A DNA stretch of 64,000 nucleotides from Lycorma delicatula. Lineage: Eukaryota > Arthropoda > Insecta > Hemiptera > Fulgoridae. The notes below the pieces were generated by a model. It was not told the DNA's origin and did not search any database. It was given only the letters and a program-made list of their open reading frames with translations. Each line of letters starts with the position of its first letter. Position 1 is the first letter of the stretch. This document shows positions 46,301 to 58,167 of the stretch, piece after piece. The DNA lies in NCBI RefSeq assembly GCF_047948215.1, contig NC_134455.1, forward strand, positions 346,108,997 to 346,172,996. The letters are read 5' to 3'. Position numbers and translations under genes: made by a program.

Positions 46301-46411
46301 AGCTCAGCTGCTGCCTCCGAGTTCCAACACATCCGGGACATCTGCAGGGAGGACCCGCAACCACAGGTGGTCAGGAAACGACCACATGCAGTATTGGACG
46401 AACCGCCGTAA
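43387..46411 (+). pseudogene. A5 ORF2, disrupted by the 341-bp insertion
   Basis: Reads normally through the endonuclease to SKIFERIL, enters the insertion at 44979 and stops at 45093. The distal RT part, with FLDVAKAFD, YADD and HAVLDEPP, resumes at 45320 and is open to 46411. Confidence 0.92.
44979..45319 (+). mobile_element. 341-bp poly(A)-ended insertion in A5 ORF2
   Basis: Third identical occurrence, with the internal ATG at 45090 and 23 A residues at the 3' end. A6, the next unit, has the uninterrupted CTTAGAACGTCTG sequence at the same place. Confidence 0.85.
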
Positions 46412-48023
46412 GGTAACGGCCGGCCAGGTAAGCCATGCCACTAAACAGAGGTAAGTCCTACTGCAAATTATGTATCCATATATATAATTATTTTTTAAAT
46501 ATTATAATAATAAGAGTCGACAACTGCAACGTGGGTTGCCCCCGGGCCGCCACTTTAATTGAGGTTAAAAACATATCTGACTCTTACACATAAGAGTCAA
46601 CATAATGGCATGACAAATTATGTCATCCCCCACCAAGCTATAACACAAATAGTTTATACAAATTAGAAATACACTTACGCATATGATCATAGGATAGTAT
46701 GCCTATACAATAAGCGAACCACTAAAACCAATCCCCTCCGCTCAATCCTCCATCACCTTCCGCACCAGAGGGAAGAAGAGACGACGAGGCAGCAGAAGAA
46801 GAAGACGATGAAGAAAGAACTGCTACGGAAAGAAGAAACCTGCCTTCTCGCCCGCTTAGTTCTTTTTAGAACTACAAGCAAAGCGGTAAGCAAAGGTTAC
46901 TCAAGAGAAGAGTTAGGCAAGGTCTACGGCTTCACAGCGAGGGCCCACCAAAAGAAGACAGGCGGACACTCTACTAAATTCCGCTCCCACTTCCATACCT
47001 ATCCGGCAGCTTGACTGCTTTAACCCGCCACCACCAAATACCACGGTGATAAAAGAGCAATCTTTATCACCAATTCAATAGTTCAATACGCTGTGCGCTT
47101 GGGCTTTTTCTTTTTCAGGCAAAACTCCAAGCACTGCAAGGACAGCTAGAAGAAAGCGTGTTTGGCCAGCCACCACCTGACCCCCCAAACCCTCCGCGGA
47201 CCATTATATTTTGACATGGCCTAACCAGTACCAGCACCTGCACCAAGTTCAAATTTTAAATATAATAGGGGGGCGTTTTATTCAAAATTGTCACCACCCC
47301 GGCGCACGGGCGCACGAAAAACAACCTGCGTTATGTATATCTCTCCTGCCTGCCCTTACGGCGGGCAGACATCTAATACTTAATAGAGGTATATCGCGCT
47401 CAGAATAGTAAACCGCAAATCATACTCTACCGACTGAGATAGCTCTGAGGCGCAACACCCCAGAGCAATCCATCCAACCACATTTCCTTAATTCAGACCA
47501 AGCTAAATTGAACTGAATTGAGTAAATGAATAAGAGTAGGCCCAAAAATCGCCTCCGACGTTCCTTTCCTTATGAGAGGACGCCACCTTAGACTAAGGAT
47601 TTCAGCCAACTCTTGGCTGAAATGGAGCGCGTCACGGAAGATAAGCTTACTAGCAAATCGTTCCGCCGGGCCCCTACCGACAAACCATCCATTGGATCGG
47701 AACGCAATCCAAACTTCACCAAACGAATAAACGCCAACTACTATTAATAACCGCCAGTGAAATAGAATCACCCAGCACCAAAGGACGAAAGTCCGTATAC
47801 TGCGAAAAATAGGAGGGTATTGCACCCTCCGACATCCTTGCGTTCCGTTCCGGATTCTAAGGGGGTGATCCTTGGCTTTGCTAGTGGAAGGATCTCTTTG
47901 TGCTCTGTGATTTGTGAGTTGTAACCAGTCCAGCCAGGTGTTCAACAGGACTTCTACCTGCGTCGACAGACAATGTAAGAAGGGTCTGCGAGGACATCAG
48001 CCGGGCGGCCAGCTACCTGGATT
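46412..48023 (+). other. A5 3' UTR
   Basis: As in the other A copies, but with two changes shared only with A6: an extra C (AGGCCCAAAAATC near 47541) and CACCTTAG for CAGCTTAG near 47586. Both lie next to the 11-bp hairpin, which is unaffected. Confidence 0.75.
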
Positions 48024-50077
48024 AGACACGAAAACCGACCAGAGAGCTGGAAATCTCAGAGGAGAAAATCCCTTTTGAGAAAACAGTTAAGTACCTGGGG
48101 GTGGTGTTGGACAGGCGGCTTACCTTCGACGAGCATGTAAATTATGCGACCCGAAGGGCTAAGGCCGCCAGAGCCTCGCTATACCCAGTGCTGAACAGTG
48201 CCAGCCCGTAACCACTGGCAACTAAGCTGCTCATTTTTCGGCTGTACGTACTGCCGATTCTAACATATGCTTACCCGGCATGGGGGGCAGTGTTGAGCTC
48301 CTCGCTTCAAAAGAAGATCGAGGCCGTCCAAAACATAGCGTTGCGGACGATCTTTGGAGCTCCGTGGTTCGTCAGGAACGCCACTCTCCGATCTGATGCG
48401 AGATTTCAATCCGTGTCCGAGGTGGGGGTGGCGCAGGCGCGCAGACTGTTCGGGAGAGCGGCTGTGTCCGAACACAGTCATCTTCGGGACATCTGCAGAG
48501 AGGACCCAACTCCGACAGGTGTAAGGAAGCGGCCTCACGCCGTACTGGACGAACCACCGTGATGGTGCGGTGCGGTAGCCGAAAATCGACAAACCAGGCT
48601 TAGGGGCCTCCATATCGCATGAGCCATAACCGGAATAGTGCGTCAGACGCGTTTCCGGGGTCGCGAGTTATATAATTTGAAGACTTCAAATACGGTAAGT
48701 CGCGCATACAACAAAAACGCGGTCTAAATTAAAAATTTTTTTTTTTTTTCCACGTGTGTTTTGTTCTGTTTCTCTTGTTTCAGAAACGGGAGAAACGTGG
48801 ATGTGGAACGACTCGACGTGCCAGCCGAAAGAAAAGTTATAATTAAGAAATTTTTTTTTTTTTTTTTTTTTCCTTCCGTGTGTGTGTTCTGTTTCTTCTG
48901 TTGCAGATACCAACAGCCACCACAAAACAAATGGTTTCTTCACTGCGGCCACGCGTTCCCCCCAACCCCTTCTCAGACACACGTGTGTCTGAAGGTTAAT
49001 AATTACGTGGAGTGAATAATTACTGTTTACTTCTTTCCAGAAAATCGCCGCCCCAAAACCGCGATCGAGAATAGGCACCACCATTTGTAAGTTACCTATT
49101 ACCTTCCTTTCCTTTCAAGAAAGAAGAAAGAGGGAACGAGCCCATCAGCCCAGCAGCCACCTGCCCAGCAGCCACTGACAGCACAGAAGAGCGAAGAAAC
49201 CTGCACTTTCCCCCGTTCAGCCCTTCGGGAATTACAAGGTTAACGGTATGTAACTTCGGTTACTACCAATTCTTGGAAAGTGCAGGCCAAAGAAGAACGA
49301 AGAGGTCTTCGGGAGAAGATGAAGAAGAAGGAAGACCAGCCACTCGTCTCAACATCACGGACTGGAGTCCGGAACAGAGCCCAGCAGAGATGCGTCCTGA
49401 AGGGCAGCCATACCAGAAGCGGATGAAGAGCTTCTTTACAACCTCTCCTAATTCAAACTTACAATCAGACAAAGTAACCCAGCAATTGCGACTCCTCCGG
49501 AAAAGGGGACGCATTGCTCCCTCCTTACAGATAGTGCCCCGTTGTGGCGTATTCCTGCTAGCCTATTAAAGTGTTAGCACCGAAAGGACTTCAGTGGACG
49601 GTCTGAAGGGGAATTACGTCGGGAGGACAGGCTTTATAAGCCTAGCCTTCCGCGGTCGGCCCATGCAATGGGTTTGATAACGCTGGTTCAACAACGGATT
49701 GGAATGCAATTAAATCCGTCTTAAATTCACTAAAATAATAATAGACAAAAATTGAAAAATTAGATCCGAGATTAAAAATAACCTTTTAAAAACAAGCCCG
49801 ATTAGAAAGATCCAGCAGCAAGGGACTCTGTCCAGGCTCTGCGATAAAGTAGGGAGTAATAGACTCCTGCCAACTTTGCATTCCATTCCATTCCGGATTC
49901 TAAGGGCGGATTCTTGTCTTGGCAGTCATAGAGAAAGGTTGTGTTTATAAGAGCTCTGAATAATTGTGTTAGTGTGAGTGCAGCCCAGAGGGTCTACAGC
50001 TTATACCTGCTTCAACTGGCGTCGCCGACCATGTGAAGCGGTACCGCTAGGACACCAGCCGGGCGGCCAGCTACCTG
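48024..50077 (+). mobile_element. B5: 5'-truncated B element with nonsense mutation
   Basis: Same start as B1. The RT tail is interrupted by TAA where the others read TAC (AGCCCGTAACCACTGG near 48205), a change shared only with B6. It retains ATCAGCCC and the AAATTAAAAATTT variant of B4. The palindrome is intact. Confidence 0.87.
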
Positions 50078-50328
50078 CATTCCAGTGTTTTATTGTCACA
50101 ACAACAACAGCTAAGACTAGAATTTTATGACTATCATATAATTTATTTTTATTTCAGCTATTATAATAGTGAACTTTTATTACATAGCCTATATAAATTG
50201 TATAGGACTATCGTGTGAATAGCATACCATATTGTGTTTTGTTCTTTTTTCTTTCAGAAAAGTGTTAACTATAAGACATATATTCTTAGTTTAATTTTTT
50301 ATTTTATTTTTTATTTTTTCGGCGAAAA
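50078..50328 (+). other. A6 5' UTR
   Basis: Same leader as the other A copies; no private change noticed. Confidence 0.7.
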
Positions 50329-51504
50329 ATGGAAAGCGTAGTTGCGCCACGCGCAAAGACGCGGCCTGCCCCGTCCTGTGGATCCGTGTCCAGCGGCTCG
50401 GACCGCAGCGACGAGGGGGCATCACTGAGACTGGCCAAGCGTGCCAAGAAGGGTTTGGGGAGCTCTAAGCTGCCCAGACCGACTGCGTCAACCTCCAGCG
50501 CCTCAACGCCGACGACACCGACATCCAGCCACTCTGGTGCCGCCAGAGAGGCAATGGATACAGGGGCTCCCTGCCCGGAGGCTGATCCTGCTCCTCAACA
50601 GAAGAGCAAGATCCCGCCCATAATGCTGGACATCTACGCTGAACTCACTGAGATGGGACTGGACGTCTCATCGGTGAGGAAACTAACGACACGGGATGGC
50701 AGGGAAACTGCCACCTGTCTGGTCGCTCTGAGGAGGACCCCTGATGTCCGGAAGGTGTACGACATCGACAGCCTGTTCTGTTGCAGGGTGAAGATGTCGG
50801 CCTACGTGGCGAAAGGCGGCCCCCCCCAATGCCATCGTTGCCAGCGGTTTGGGCACTCTAGCAATTACTGCTCGAGGGCCTTCAACTGCCTGAAGTGTGC
50901 AGGTCAGCACGAGACCGCCACCTGCACCAAGACCAGGGAATCCCCTGCAGTTTGCATCAACTGCAAGGGAGACCACCCCGCTAATTATCGCGGGTGCGGC
51001 TACTACAAGAAGATAGTGGCCAGACAAACAATTGGCGCTGCCACGACTCCCGCCAGCGGAAGATCGTGGGCCAGTGTGGCGTCCGGTGCGACAGGGAAAC
51101 CGACCGCCCCCCGGACTGCCGATGCGGAGAAATCCGAAAAAGCTGCCCCGGGGGCGGGGCCCCCCGCTGAGGAGGCTGCAGAGCGCCCACCAAAGGTGGC
51201 CGCTCCAAAAGGGAAACCGCCCAAACAGGCGGCCCCTTCAAAAGCGAAAACCGTCGCTGGCGGGGGACAACAGCCCAAAAAGGCGATGAAGAAGGGAGGG
51301 GGAAAGGTGCGGAAAACTACACCTGCGCCGGCCCCCCGCCCTTCCGAGCCGAAACAGAGCGCCGAGAAGCGACAGACAAAGGGGCCGAGAAGCGGAGTCC
51401 ACCCTCTGGCCAAGCTAAGGCTCAGGGGACGGCTGCCCGGGTCGTGGGAGAGAGTCCCAGGGAGGGGGGCAGCGACAGCTCGCGGTTCTCCTTCGCTGGG
51501 ATAG
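50329..51504 (+). pseudogene. A6 ORF1 (gag), tail frameshifted
   Basis: 391 residues, same translation as A1, with intact knuckles, the shared internal deletion and the early stop. It precedes the only A ORF2 that carries its own independent lesions. Confidence 0.85.
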
Positions 51505-51606
51505 TGCCTGACATCCTGGCTGCCGTTCCCAGGCTGATGCAGGCGAGCGGTATACGGGAGATACTCCACATAATAGTGGAGACTATCACCACAATAGTTG
51601 CTCGCT

Positions 51607-54319
51607 ATGCATAAGCGGGTACTTAGGGTATTAGGATGGAATGCTGATGGGCTCCGAAGCAGGACGCTGGAATTACTGCGTCTTGCGGAAGACCTAGAAG
51701 CAGACGTCATCTGCGTAGCTGAAACAAAGCTCACGCCTGCACAAAAGGTGACACTTCGGAATTATACGGCGTATAGAACCGACAGGGCGGTACCGCAAGG
51801 GCGACCTCCAGCTGGGGGCACTGCGGTATTTGTCCACAGACGTGTAACTCACGCAAGAGTTAACATCCAGACACGTTGTCTGGAGCAAACGTGCGTCCAG
51901 CTGGATTTCGCGGGGACAGTGTATAGGGTGATTGCGGCCTATAATCCGCCAAATCGCCCTCTACCGCTGGATGACCTGGACCTCCTTCTGGACGCACAAT
52001 CACCCGCAATAATTGCGGGTGACTTGAACGCAAAATACACGTCGTGGAACAGCCGCAGGGCCAACAGAAATGGCCGCGCCCTCAGCGAGTATGCACAGAG
52101 GGCGGGGGTCAGGGTGCTCGGCCCTGAAACTCCCACGTTCACGCATAATTCGGGTAATTTTCGGCCTGACGTCCTTGACATTGCCATAGTGAGGGCAGTG
52201 GAAAAACCACTGTCCATCGCGACAATCGAGGACCTCAGCTCCGACCACTCCCCTGTCCTGCTTGAACTGGAAGATGATAGGGCCGACCGATACCCGCCGC
52301 CTAGGTGCAAAGAGGCGGTCAACTGGATGAGATTCAAGGAAACTCTCCAGAGGACCTATCACCGAGAGCCACTAGATCTGCTGGGCACGGCCGAGGAAAT
52401 TGATAACGAGACCGAGTCAGTTACCACGGCTATCAGGGCTGCTCTTAGTACTTGTACGACGAAAAGCCCGATAGACTGCCGTAGGGACAGGCTTCCTCCT
52501 AGAGTGACCGAAGCAATAGCCGAGAAGCGACGGCTAAGAACAAGATACAGACTCACCCTGGACCCTGACGATAAGCGCTTGCTCAACGCTCAGACGACCA
52601 GGGTGAAACAATTGCTGGAGGCGCACAGGGAGGAATCCTGGCGGGATTTCCTCGAGTCGGCTTCGGCGGATATGGGATCGGCTTTCCGCCTTTGCAAGAG
52701 GCTGAAGGGGCCTGGAGCTCCGAAACACCCTCTACATGGTCCGAGTGGTCTGGCCTACTCTGACCAAGACAAGGCAGAGGTTTTCGCGGATACACTGGAA
52801 GACCAGTTTACCCCGAACACCGATGTTTACGATGACGACCATATAGAGGAGGTCGAGGACTTCTGGGAGACCTACGCCGAAAATGCGATAGCGGTGCCCC
52901 CTCAGGTTGATCGCGTACGCGAGGACGAGGTCACAGCGGCCATAACTGCCACACGCCCGGATAAAGCTCCGGGGCCGGATGGCATAAAGGCCCGTGCCCT
53001 TAGAAACGTCCCGCGATGTGTGATCACAGGACTAGCGGTCATCTTTTCTTCTATTATCTGGGTGGGCCATTACCCATCCAGCTGGAAGACTGCGAGAGTC
53101 GTGTGCTTTCCGAAGCCGGGGAAGGACCCACTCTTTCCCCAAAACTATAGGCCGATTTCCCTGCTCCCGGTATTGTCGAAGATATTCGAAAGAATACTCT
53201 TAGAACGTCTGACTCGATTTTTGGGGCGGGGGATCAGGCAAGACCATTTGGTTTTCGGAAGGGCCACGCGACAACGCACCAACTGGTACGGATCGTGGAC
53301 AGCGTCGCCACAGGTCTCAACAGAAAGATGGTCACTGTGGCCGCCTTCCTGGATGTGGCCAAGGCATTCGACTGGATGTGGCCAAGGCATTCGACAGGGT
53401 GTGGCACGAGGGCCTGTTATACAAGCTCGCCCGTTCCCCCTTGCCGAGTGGACTGGTGATGCTGTTGCGGTCCTACCTGATGGGCAGAAAATTCCACGTC
53501 TCGATGGGGGAGTCAATTTCCACTGACCGACCAATCGAGGCTGGAGTTCCGCAGGGGGCTGTACTTTCCCCCTTGCTCTTCACGACATATATCAACGATA
53601 TGCCGTGCATAGCGGGGGTGAGGGCCAGCCTCTACGCTGATGACACCGCGTTCTTCTATACGTCGTGTAATACCGATTTCGCGGTGGGGAAACTGCAGGA
53701 ACAGCTGGACGGGCTGGAGAAGTGGCGGGTCAAGATGAACGGAGATAAATCCGTAGCCGTGATCTTTACCCCTCCCGGGAAAAAGCGGAAACAGCCAGTC
53801 CGGTTGGAAATCTGTGGCGACCCCATAGAATATAAAAAGTCGGCGAAATACCTGGGGGTGATCATCGATAACCGGCTGACCTTCCGGGAACACATCCTAA
53901 GTGTAACCGAGAGGGCGAAGCAGGCTCGAGGCGCACTCTACCAGCTGCTGAACCGACGAAGTCCAACGCCAAACCTAATTAAGATCTTACTTTTCAGGAT
54001 CTACGTGATTCCCATCATGGTTTACGCCTTCCCGGCCTGGGGAGGACTGGCGAGCGCACAACTCCTGAAGAAACTGGAGGTCGTCCAGAACATCGCCCTC
54101 AGGACGATATTCGGGGCCCCCTGGTTCATCAGGAACACAGCTCTACGCAGTGACGCCAGACTGCAGACAGTCTGCGAGGTGGGACTGGAGCAGGCGAAGC
54201 GGTTCTACAGCTCAGCTGCTGCCTCCGAGTTCCAACACATCCGGGACATCTGCAGGGAGGACCCGCAACCACAGGTGGTCAGGAAACGACCACATGCAGT
54301 ATTGGACGAACCGCCGTAA
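51607..54319 (+). pseudogene. A6 ORF2, frameshifted, with duplicated RT motif A
   Basis: Lacks the 341-bp insertion but has other lesions. A G is missing after 53246 (GACCATTTGG for GACCAGTTTGG), shifting the frame so that translation runs to a stop at 53526 (639 residues). A 23-bp tandem duplication at 53350-53395 repeats the DNA for LDVAKAFD. The downstream RT, with YADD and HAVLDEPP, is open from 53378 to 54319 in the other frame. GATTTTTGGGG replaces GATATCTGGGG near 53217. In the endonuclease GDLNAKH has become GDLNAKY (C to T near 52036). Confidence 0.92.
53350..53395 (+). repeat. 23-bp tandem duplication in A6 RT motif A
   Basis: TGGATGTGGCCAAGGCATTC plus GAC occurs twice in direct succession, 53350-53372 and 53373-53395. 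All other A copies have it once. The added 23 bp and the nearby 1-bp loss together leave a net shift of +22, so the frame is not restored. Confidence 0.93.
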
Positions 54320-55931
54320 GGTAACGGCCGGCCAGGTAAGCCATGCCACTAAACAGAGGTAAGTCCTACTGCAAATTATGTATCCATATATATAATTATT
54401 TTTTAAATATTATAATAATAAGAGTCGACAACTGCAACGTGGGTTGCCCCCGGGCCGCCACTTTAATTGAGGTTAAAAACATATCTGACTCTTACACATA
54501 AGAGTCAACATAATGGCATGACAAATTATGTCATCCCCCACCAAGCTATAACACAAATAGTTTATACAAATTAGAAATACACTTACGCATATGATCATAG
54601 GATAGTATGCCTATACAATAAGCGAACCACTAAAACCAATCCCCTCCGCTCAATCCTCCATCACCTTCCGCACCAGAGGGAAGAAGAGACGACGAGGCAG
54701 CAGAAGAAGAAGACGATGAAGAAAGAACTGCTACGGAAAGAAGAAACCTGCCTTCTCGCCCGCTTAGTTCTTTTTAGAACTACAAGCAAAGCGGTAAGCA
54801 AAGGTTACTCAAGAGAAGAGTTAGGCAAGGTCTACGGCTTCACAGCGAGGGCCCACCAAAAGAAGACAGGCGGACACTCTACTAAATTCCGCTCCCACTT
54901 CCATACCTATCCGGCAGCTTGACTGCTTTAACCCGCCACCACCAAATACCACGGTGATAAAAGAGCAATCTTTATCACCAATTCAATAGTTCAATACGCT
55001 GTGCGCTTGGGCTTTTTCTTTTTCAGGCAAAACTCCAAGCACTGCAAGGACAGCTAGAAGAAAGCGTGTTTGGCCAGCCACCACCTGACCCCCCAAACCC
55101 TCCGCGGACCATTATATTTTGACATAGCCTAACCAGTACCAGCACCTGCACCAAGTTCAAATTTTAAATATAATAGGGGGGCGTTTTATTCAAAATTGTC
55201 ACCACCCCGGCGCACGGGCGCACGAAAAACAACCTGCGTTATGTATATCTCTCCTGCCTGCCCTTACGGCGGGCAGACATCTAATACTTAATAGAGGTAT
55301 ATCGCGCTCAGAATAGTAAACCGCAAATCATACTCTACCGACTGAGATAGCTCTGAGGCGCAACACCCCAGAGCAATCCATCCAACCACATTTCCTTAAT
55401 TCAGACCAAGCTAAATTGAACTGAATTGAGTAAATGAATAAGAGTAGGCCCAAAAATCGCCTCCGACGTTCCTTTCCTTATGAGAGGACGCCACCTTAGA
55501 CTAAGGATTTCAGCCAACTCTTGGCTGAAATGGAGCGCGTCACGGAAGATAAGCTTACTAGCAAATCGTTCCGCCGGGCCCCTACCGACAAACCATCCAT
55601 TGGATCGGAACGCAATCCAAACTTCACCAAACGAATAAACGCCAACTACTATTAATAACCGCCAGTGAAATAGAATCACCCAGCACCAAAGGACGAAAGT
55701 CCGTATACTGCGAAAAATAGGAGGGTATTGCACCCTCCGACATCCTTGCGTTCCGTTCCGGATTCTAAGGGGGTGATCCTTGGCTTTGCTAGTGGAAGGA
55801 TCTCTTTGTGCTCTGTGATTTGTGAGTTGTAACCAGTCCAGCCAGGTGTTCAACAGGACTTCTACCTGCGTCGACAGACAATGTAAGAAGGGTCTGCGAG
55901 GACATCAGCCGGGCGGCCAGCTACCTGGATT
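54320..55931 (+). other. A6 3' UTR
   Basis: Shares the extra C and the CACCTTAG variant with A5. A private change, GACATAGCC for GACATGGCC near 55126, removes a short ATG. Hairpins and terminus are preserved. Confidence 0.75.
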
Positions 55932-56755
55932 AGACACGAAAACCGACCAGAGAGCTGGAAATCTCAGAGGAGAAAATCCCTTTTGAGAAAACAGTTAAGT
56001 ACCTGGGGGTGGTGTTGGACAGGCGGCTTACCTTCGACGAGCATGTAAATTATGCGACCCGAAGGGCTAAGGCCGCCAGAGCCTCGCTATACCCAGTGCT
56101 GAACAGTGCCAGCCCGTAACCACTGGCAACTAAGCTGCTCATTTTTCGGCTGTACGTACTGCCGATTCTAACATATGCTTACCCGGCATGGGGGGCAGTG
56201 TTGAGCTCCTCGCTTCAAAAGAAGATCGAGGCCGTCCAAAACATAGCGTTGCGGACGATCTTTGGAGCTCCGTGGTTCGTCAGGAACGCCACTCTCCGAT
56301 CTGATGCGAGATTTCAATCCGTGTCCGAGGTGGTGGTGGCGCAGGGGCGCAGACTGTTCGGGAGAGCGGCTGTGTCCGAACACAGTCATCTTCGGGACAT
56401 CTGCAGAGAGGACCCAACTCCGACAGGTGTAAGGAAGCGGCCTCACGCCGTACTGGACGAACCACCGTGATGGTGCGGTGCGGTAGCCGAAAATCGACAA
56501 ACCAGGCTTAGGGGCCTCCATATCGCATGAGCCATAACCGGAATAGTGCGTCAGACGCGTTTCCGGGGTCGCGAGTTATATAATTTGAAGACTTCAAATA
56601 CGGTAAGTCGCGCATACAACAAAAACGCGGTCTAAATTAAAAATTTTTTTTTTTTTTTTCCACGTGTGTTTTGTTCTGTTTCTCTTGTTTCAGAAACGGG
56701 AGAAACGTGGATGTGGAACGACTCGACGTGCCAGCCGAAAGAAAAGTTATAATTA

Positions 56756-56791
<36 letters not shown>

Positions 56792-57849
56792 CCTTCCGTG
56801 TGTGTGTTCTGTTTCTTCTGTTGCAGATACCAACAGCCACCACAAAACAAATGGTTTCTTCACTGCGGCCACGCGTTCCCCCCAACCCCTTCTCAGACAC
56901 ACGTGTGTCTGAAGGTTAATAATTACGTGGAGTGAATAATTACTGTTTACTTCTTTCCAGAAAATCGCCGCCCCAAAACCGCGATCGAGAATAGGCACCA
57001 CCATTTGTAAGTTACCTATTACCTTCCTTTCCTTTCAAGAAAGAAGAAAGAGGGAACGAGCCCATCAGCCCAGCAGCCACCTGCCCAGCAGCCACTGACA
57101 GCACAGAAGAGCGAAGAAACCTGCACTTTCCCCCGTTCAGCCCTTCGGGAATTACAAGGTTAACGGTATGTAACTTCGGTTACTACCAATTCTTGGAAAG
57201 TGCAGGCCAAAGAAGAACGAAGAGGTCTTCGGGAGAAGATGAAGAAGAAGGAAGACCAGCCACTCGTCTCAACATCACGGACTGGAGTCCGGAACAGAGC
57301 CCAGCAGAGATGCGTCCTGAAGGGCAGCCATACCAGAAGCGGATGAAGAGCTTCTTTACAACCTCTCCTAATTCAAACTTACAATCAGACAAAGTAACCC
57401 AGCAATTGCGACTCCTCCGGAAAAGGGGACGCATTGCTCCCTCCTTACAGATAGTGCCCCGTTGTGGCGTATTCCTGCTAGCCTATTAAAGTGTTAGCAC
57501 CGAAAGGACTTCAGTGGACGGTCTGAAGGGGAATTACGTCGGGAGGACAGGCTTTATAAGCCTAGCCTTCCGCGGTCGGCCCATGAAATGGGTTCGATAA
57601 CGCTGGTTTAACAACGGATTGGAATGCAATTAAATCCGTCTTAAATTCACTAAATTAATAATAGACAAAACTTGAAAAACTAGATCCGAGATTAAAAATA
57701 ACCCTTTTAAAAAAAAACAAGCCCGATTAGAATGATCCAGCAGCAAGGGACTCTGTCCAGGTTCTGTGATGGAGTGGGGAGTAATAAACTCCTGCCAACT
57801 TTGCATTCCATTCCGATTCTAAGGGAGGACATCCGCTGGGCCGCACCTG
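55932..57849 (+). mobile_element. B6: chimeric 5'-truncated B element
   Basis: Begins as B5 does, with the shared TAA in the RT tail plus private changes (GAGGTGGTGGTGGCGCAGGGGCG near 56330) and the longest T tract of any copy (about 32, near 56760). Up to 57585 it matches the others; from 57586 it diverges at many positions (for example CCCATGAAATGGGTTCG). About 190 bp between TTCTAAGGG and the terminal block are missing. The 3' end is a degenerate form of the common terminus, ending near CACCTG at 57849. The right part therefore comes from a different B-like lineage. Confidence 0.8.
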
Positions 57850-58167
57850 CCTGTATAGCAGGCTATTGTTCTCTATTCAGCTAAGACTATAATAGATTTT
57901 TCTTTTATTAATCTTTTCTATTATGTAAATTGAACTTTCTAAGTCGTTAGTAATAGATTTAATAGCCTATTCAAATTTTGTATAGGTCTATTCTTATTGT
58001 TAAGCTATATAGAATAATTTAATTTTAAATTATTCTATACAAAAAGAAAGACTAACTTTCCATTCTTATTTTTATTTCTTGTGCATTTTGTTATTACAGG
58101 AAGTGTAGTTATAAGAAGTGCTAGTCTAAGTTTTAATTTTTTAAATTTTGGTATTATTCTTTCCTTC
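57850..58167 (+). other. C 5' UTR
   Basis: AT-rich leader clearly related to the A 5' UTR: both contain CAGCTAAGACTA near the start and a TAGCCTAT...TATAGG segment. It differs too much to be a recent copy. An acceptor-like TTGTTATTACAG lies at about 58088-58099, upstream of the gag ATG at 58168. Confidence 0.6.

Larger units (their letters stand above)
9929..57585 (+). repeat. Head-to-tail array of six composite A+B retrotransposon units
   Basis: Six units repeat with gag starts at 9929, 17804, 25684, 33890, 42109 and 50329. Each is a complete A element followed by a B element truncated at the same internal base (reading AGACACG). Units 1, 2 and 6 are about 7.9 kb; units 3-5 are about 8.2 kb because of one shared 341-bp insertion. 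Coding sequences are nearly identical between units, and most differences are single bases or T-tract lengths. Near-identity ends at 57585. The shared truncation point and shared insertion show amplification of a pre-formed unit. Confidence 0.95.

Noticed and set aside
9929..57585. Regularly spaced repeats as a CRISPR-like array
   Set aside because: The repeat units are 8-kb retrotransposons without short repeats and unique spacers.
9929..57585. Complete assembly artefact from repeating one unit
   Set aside because: Units carry private differences (an extra codon in A2, a silent change in A4, the palindrome change in B4, lesions in A6), so at least several are real separate copies. Exact copy number still needs read depth.
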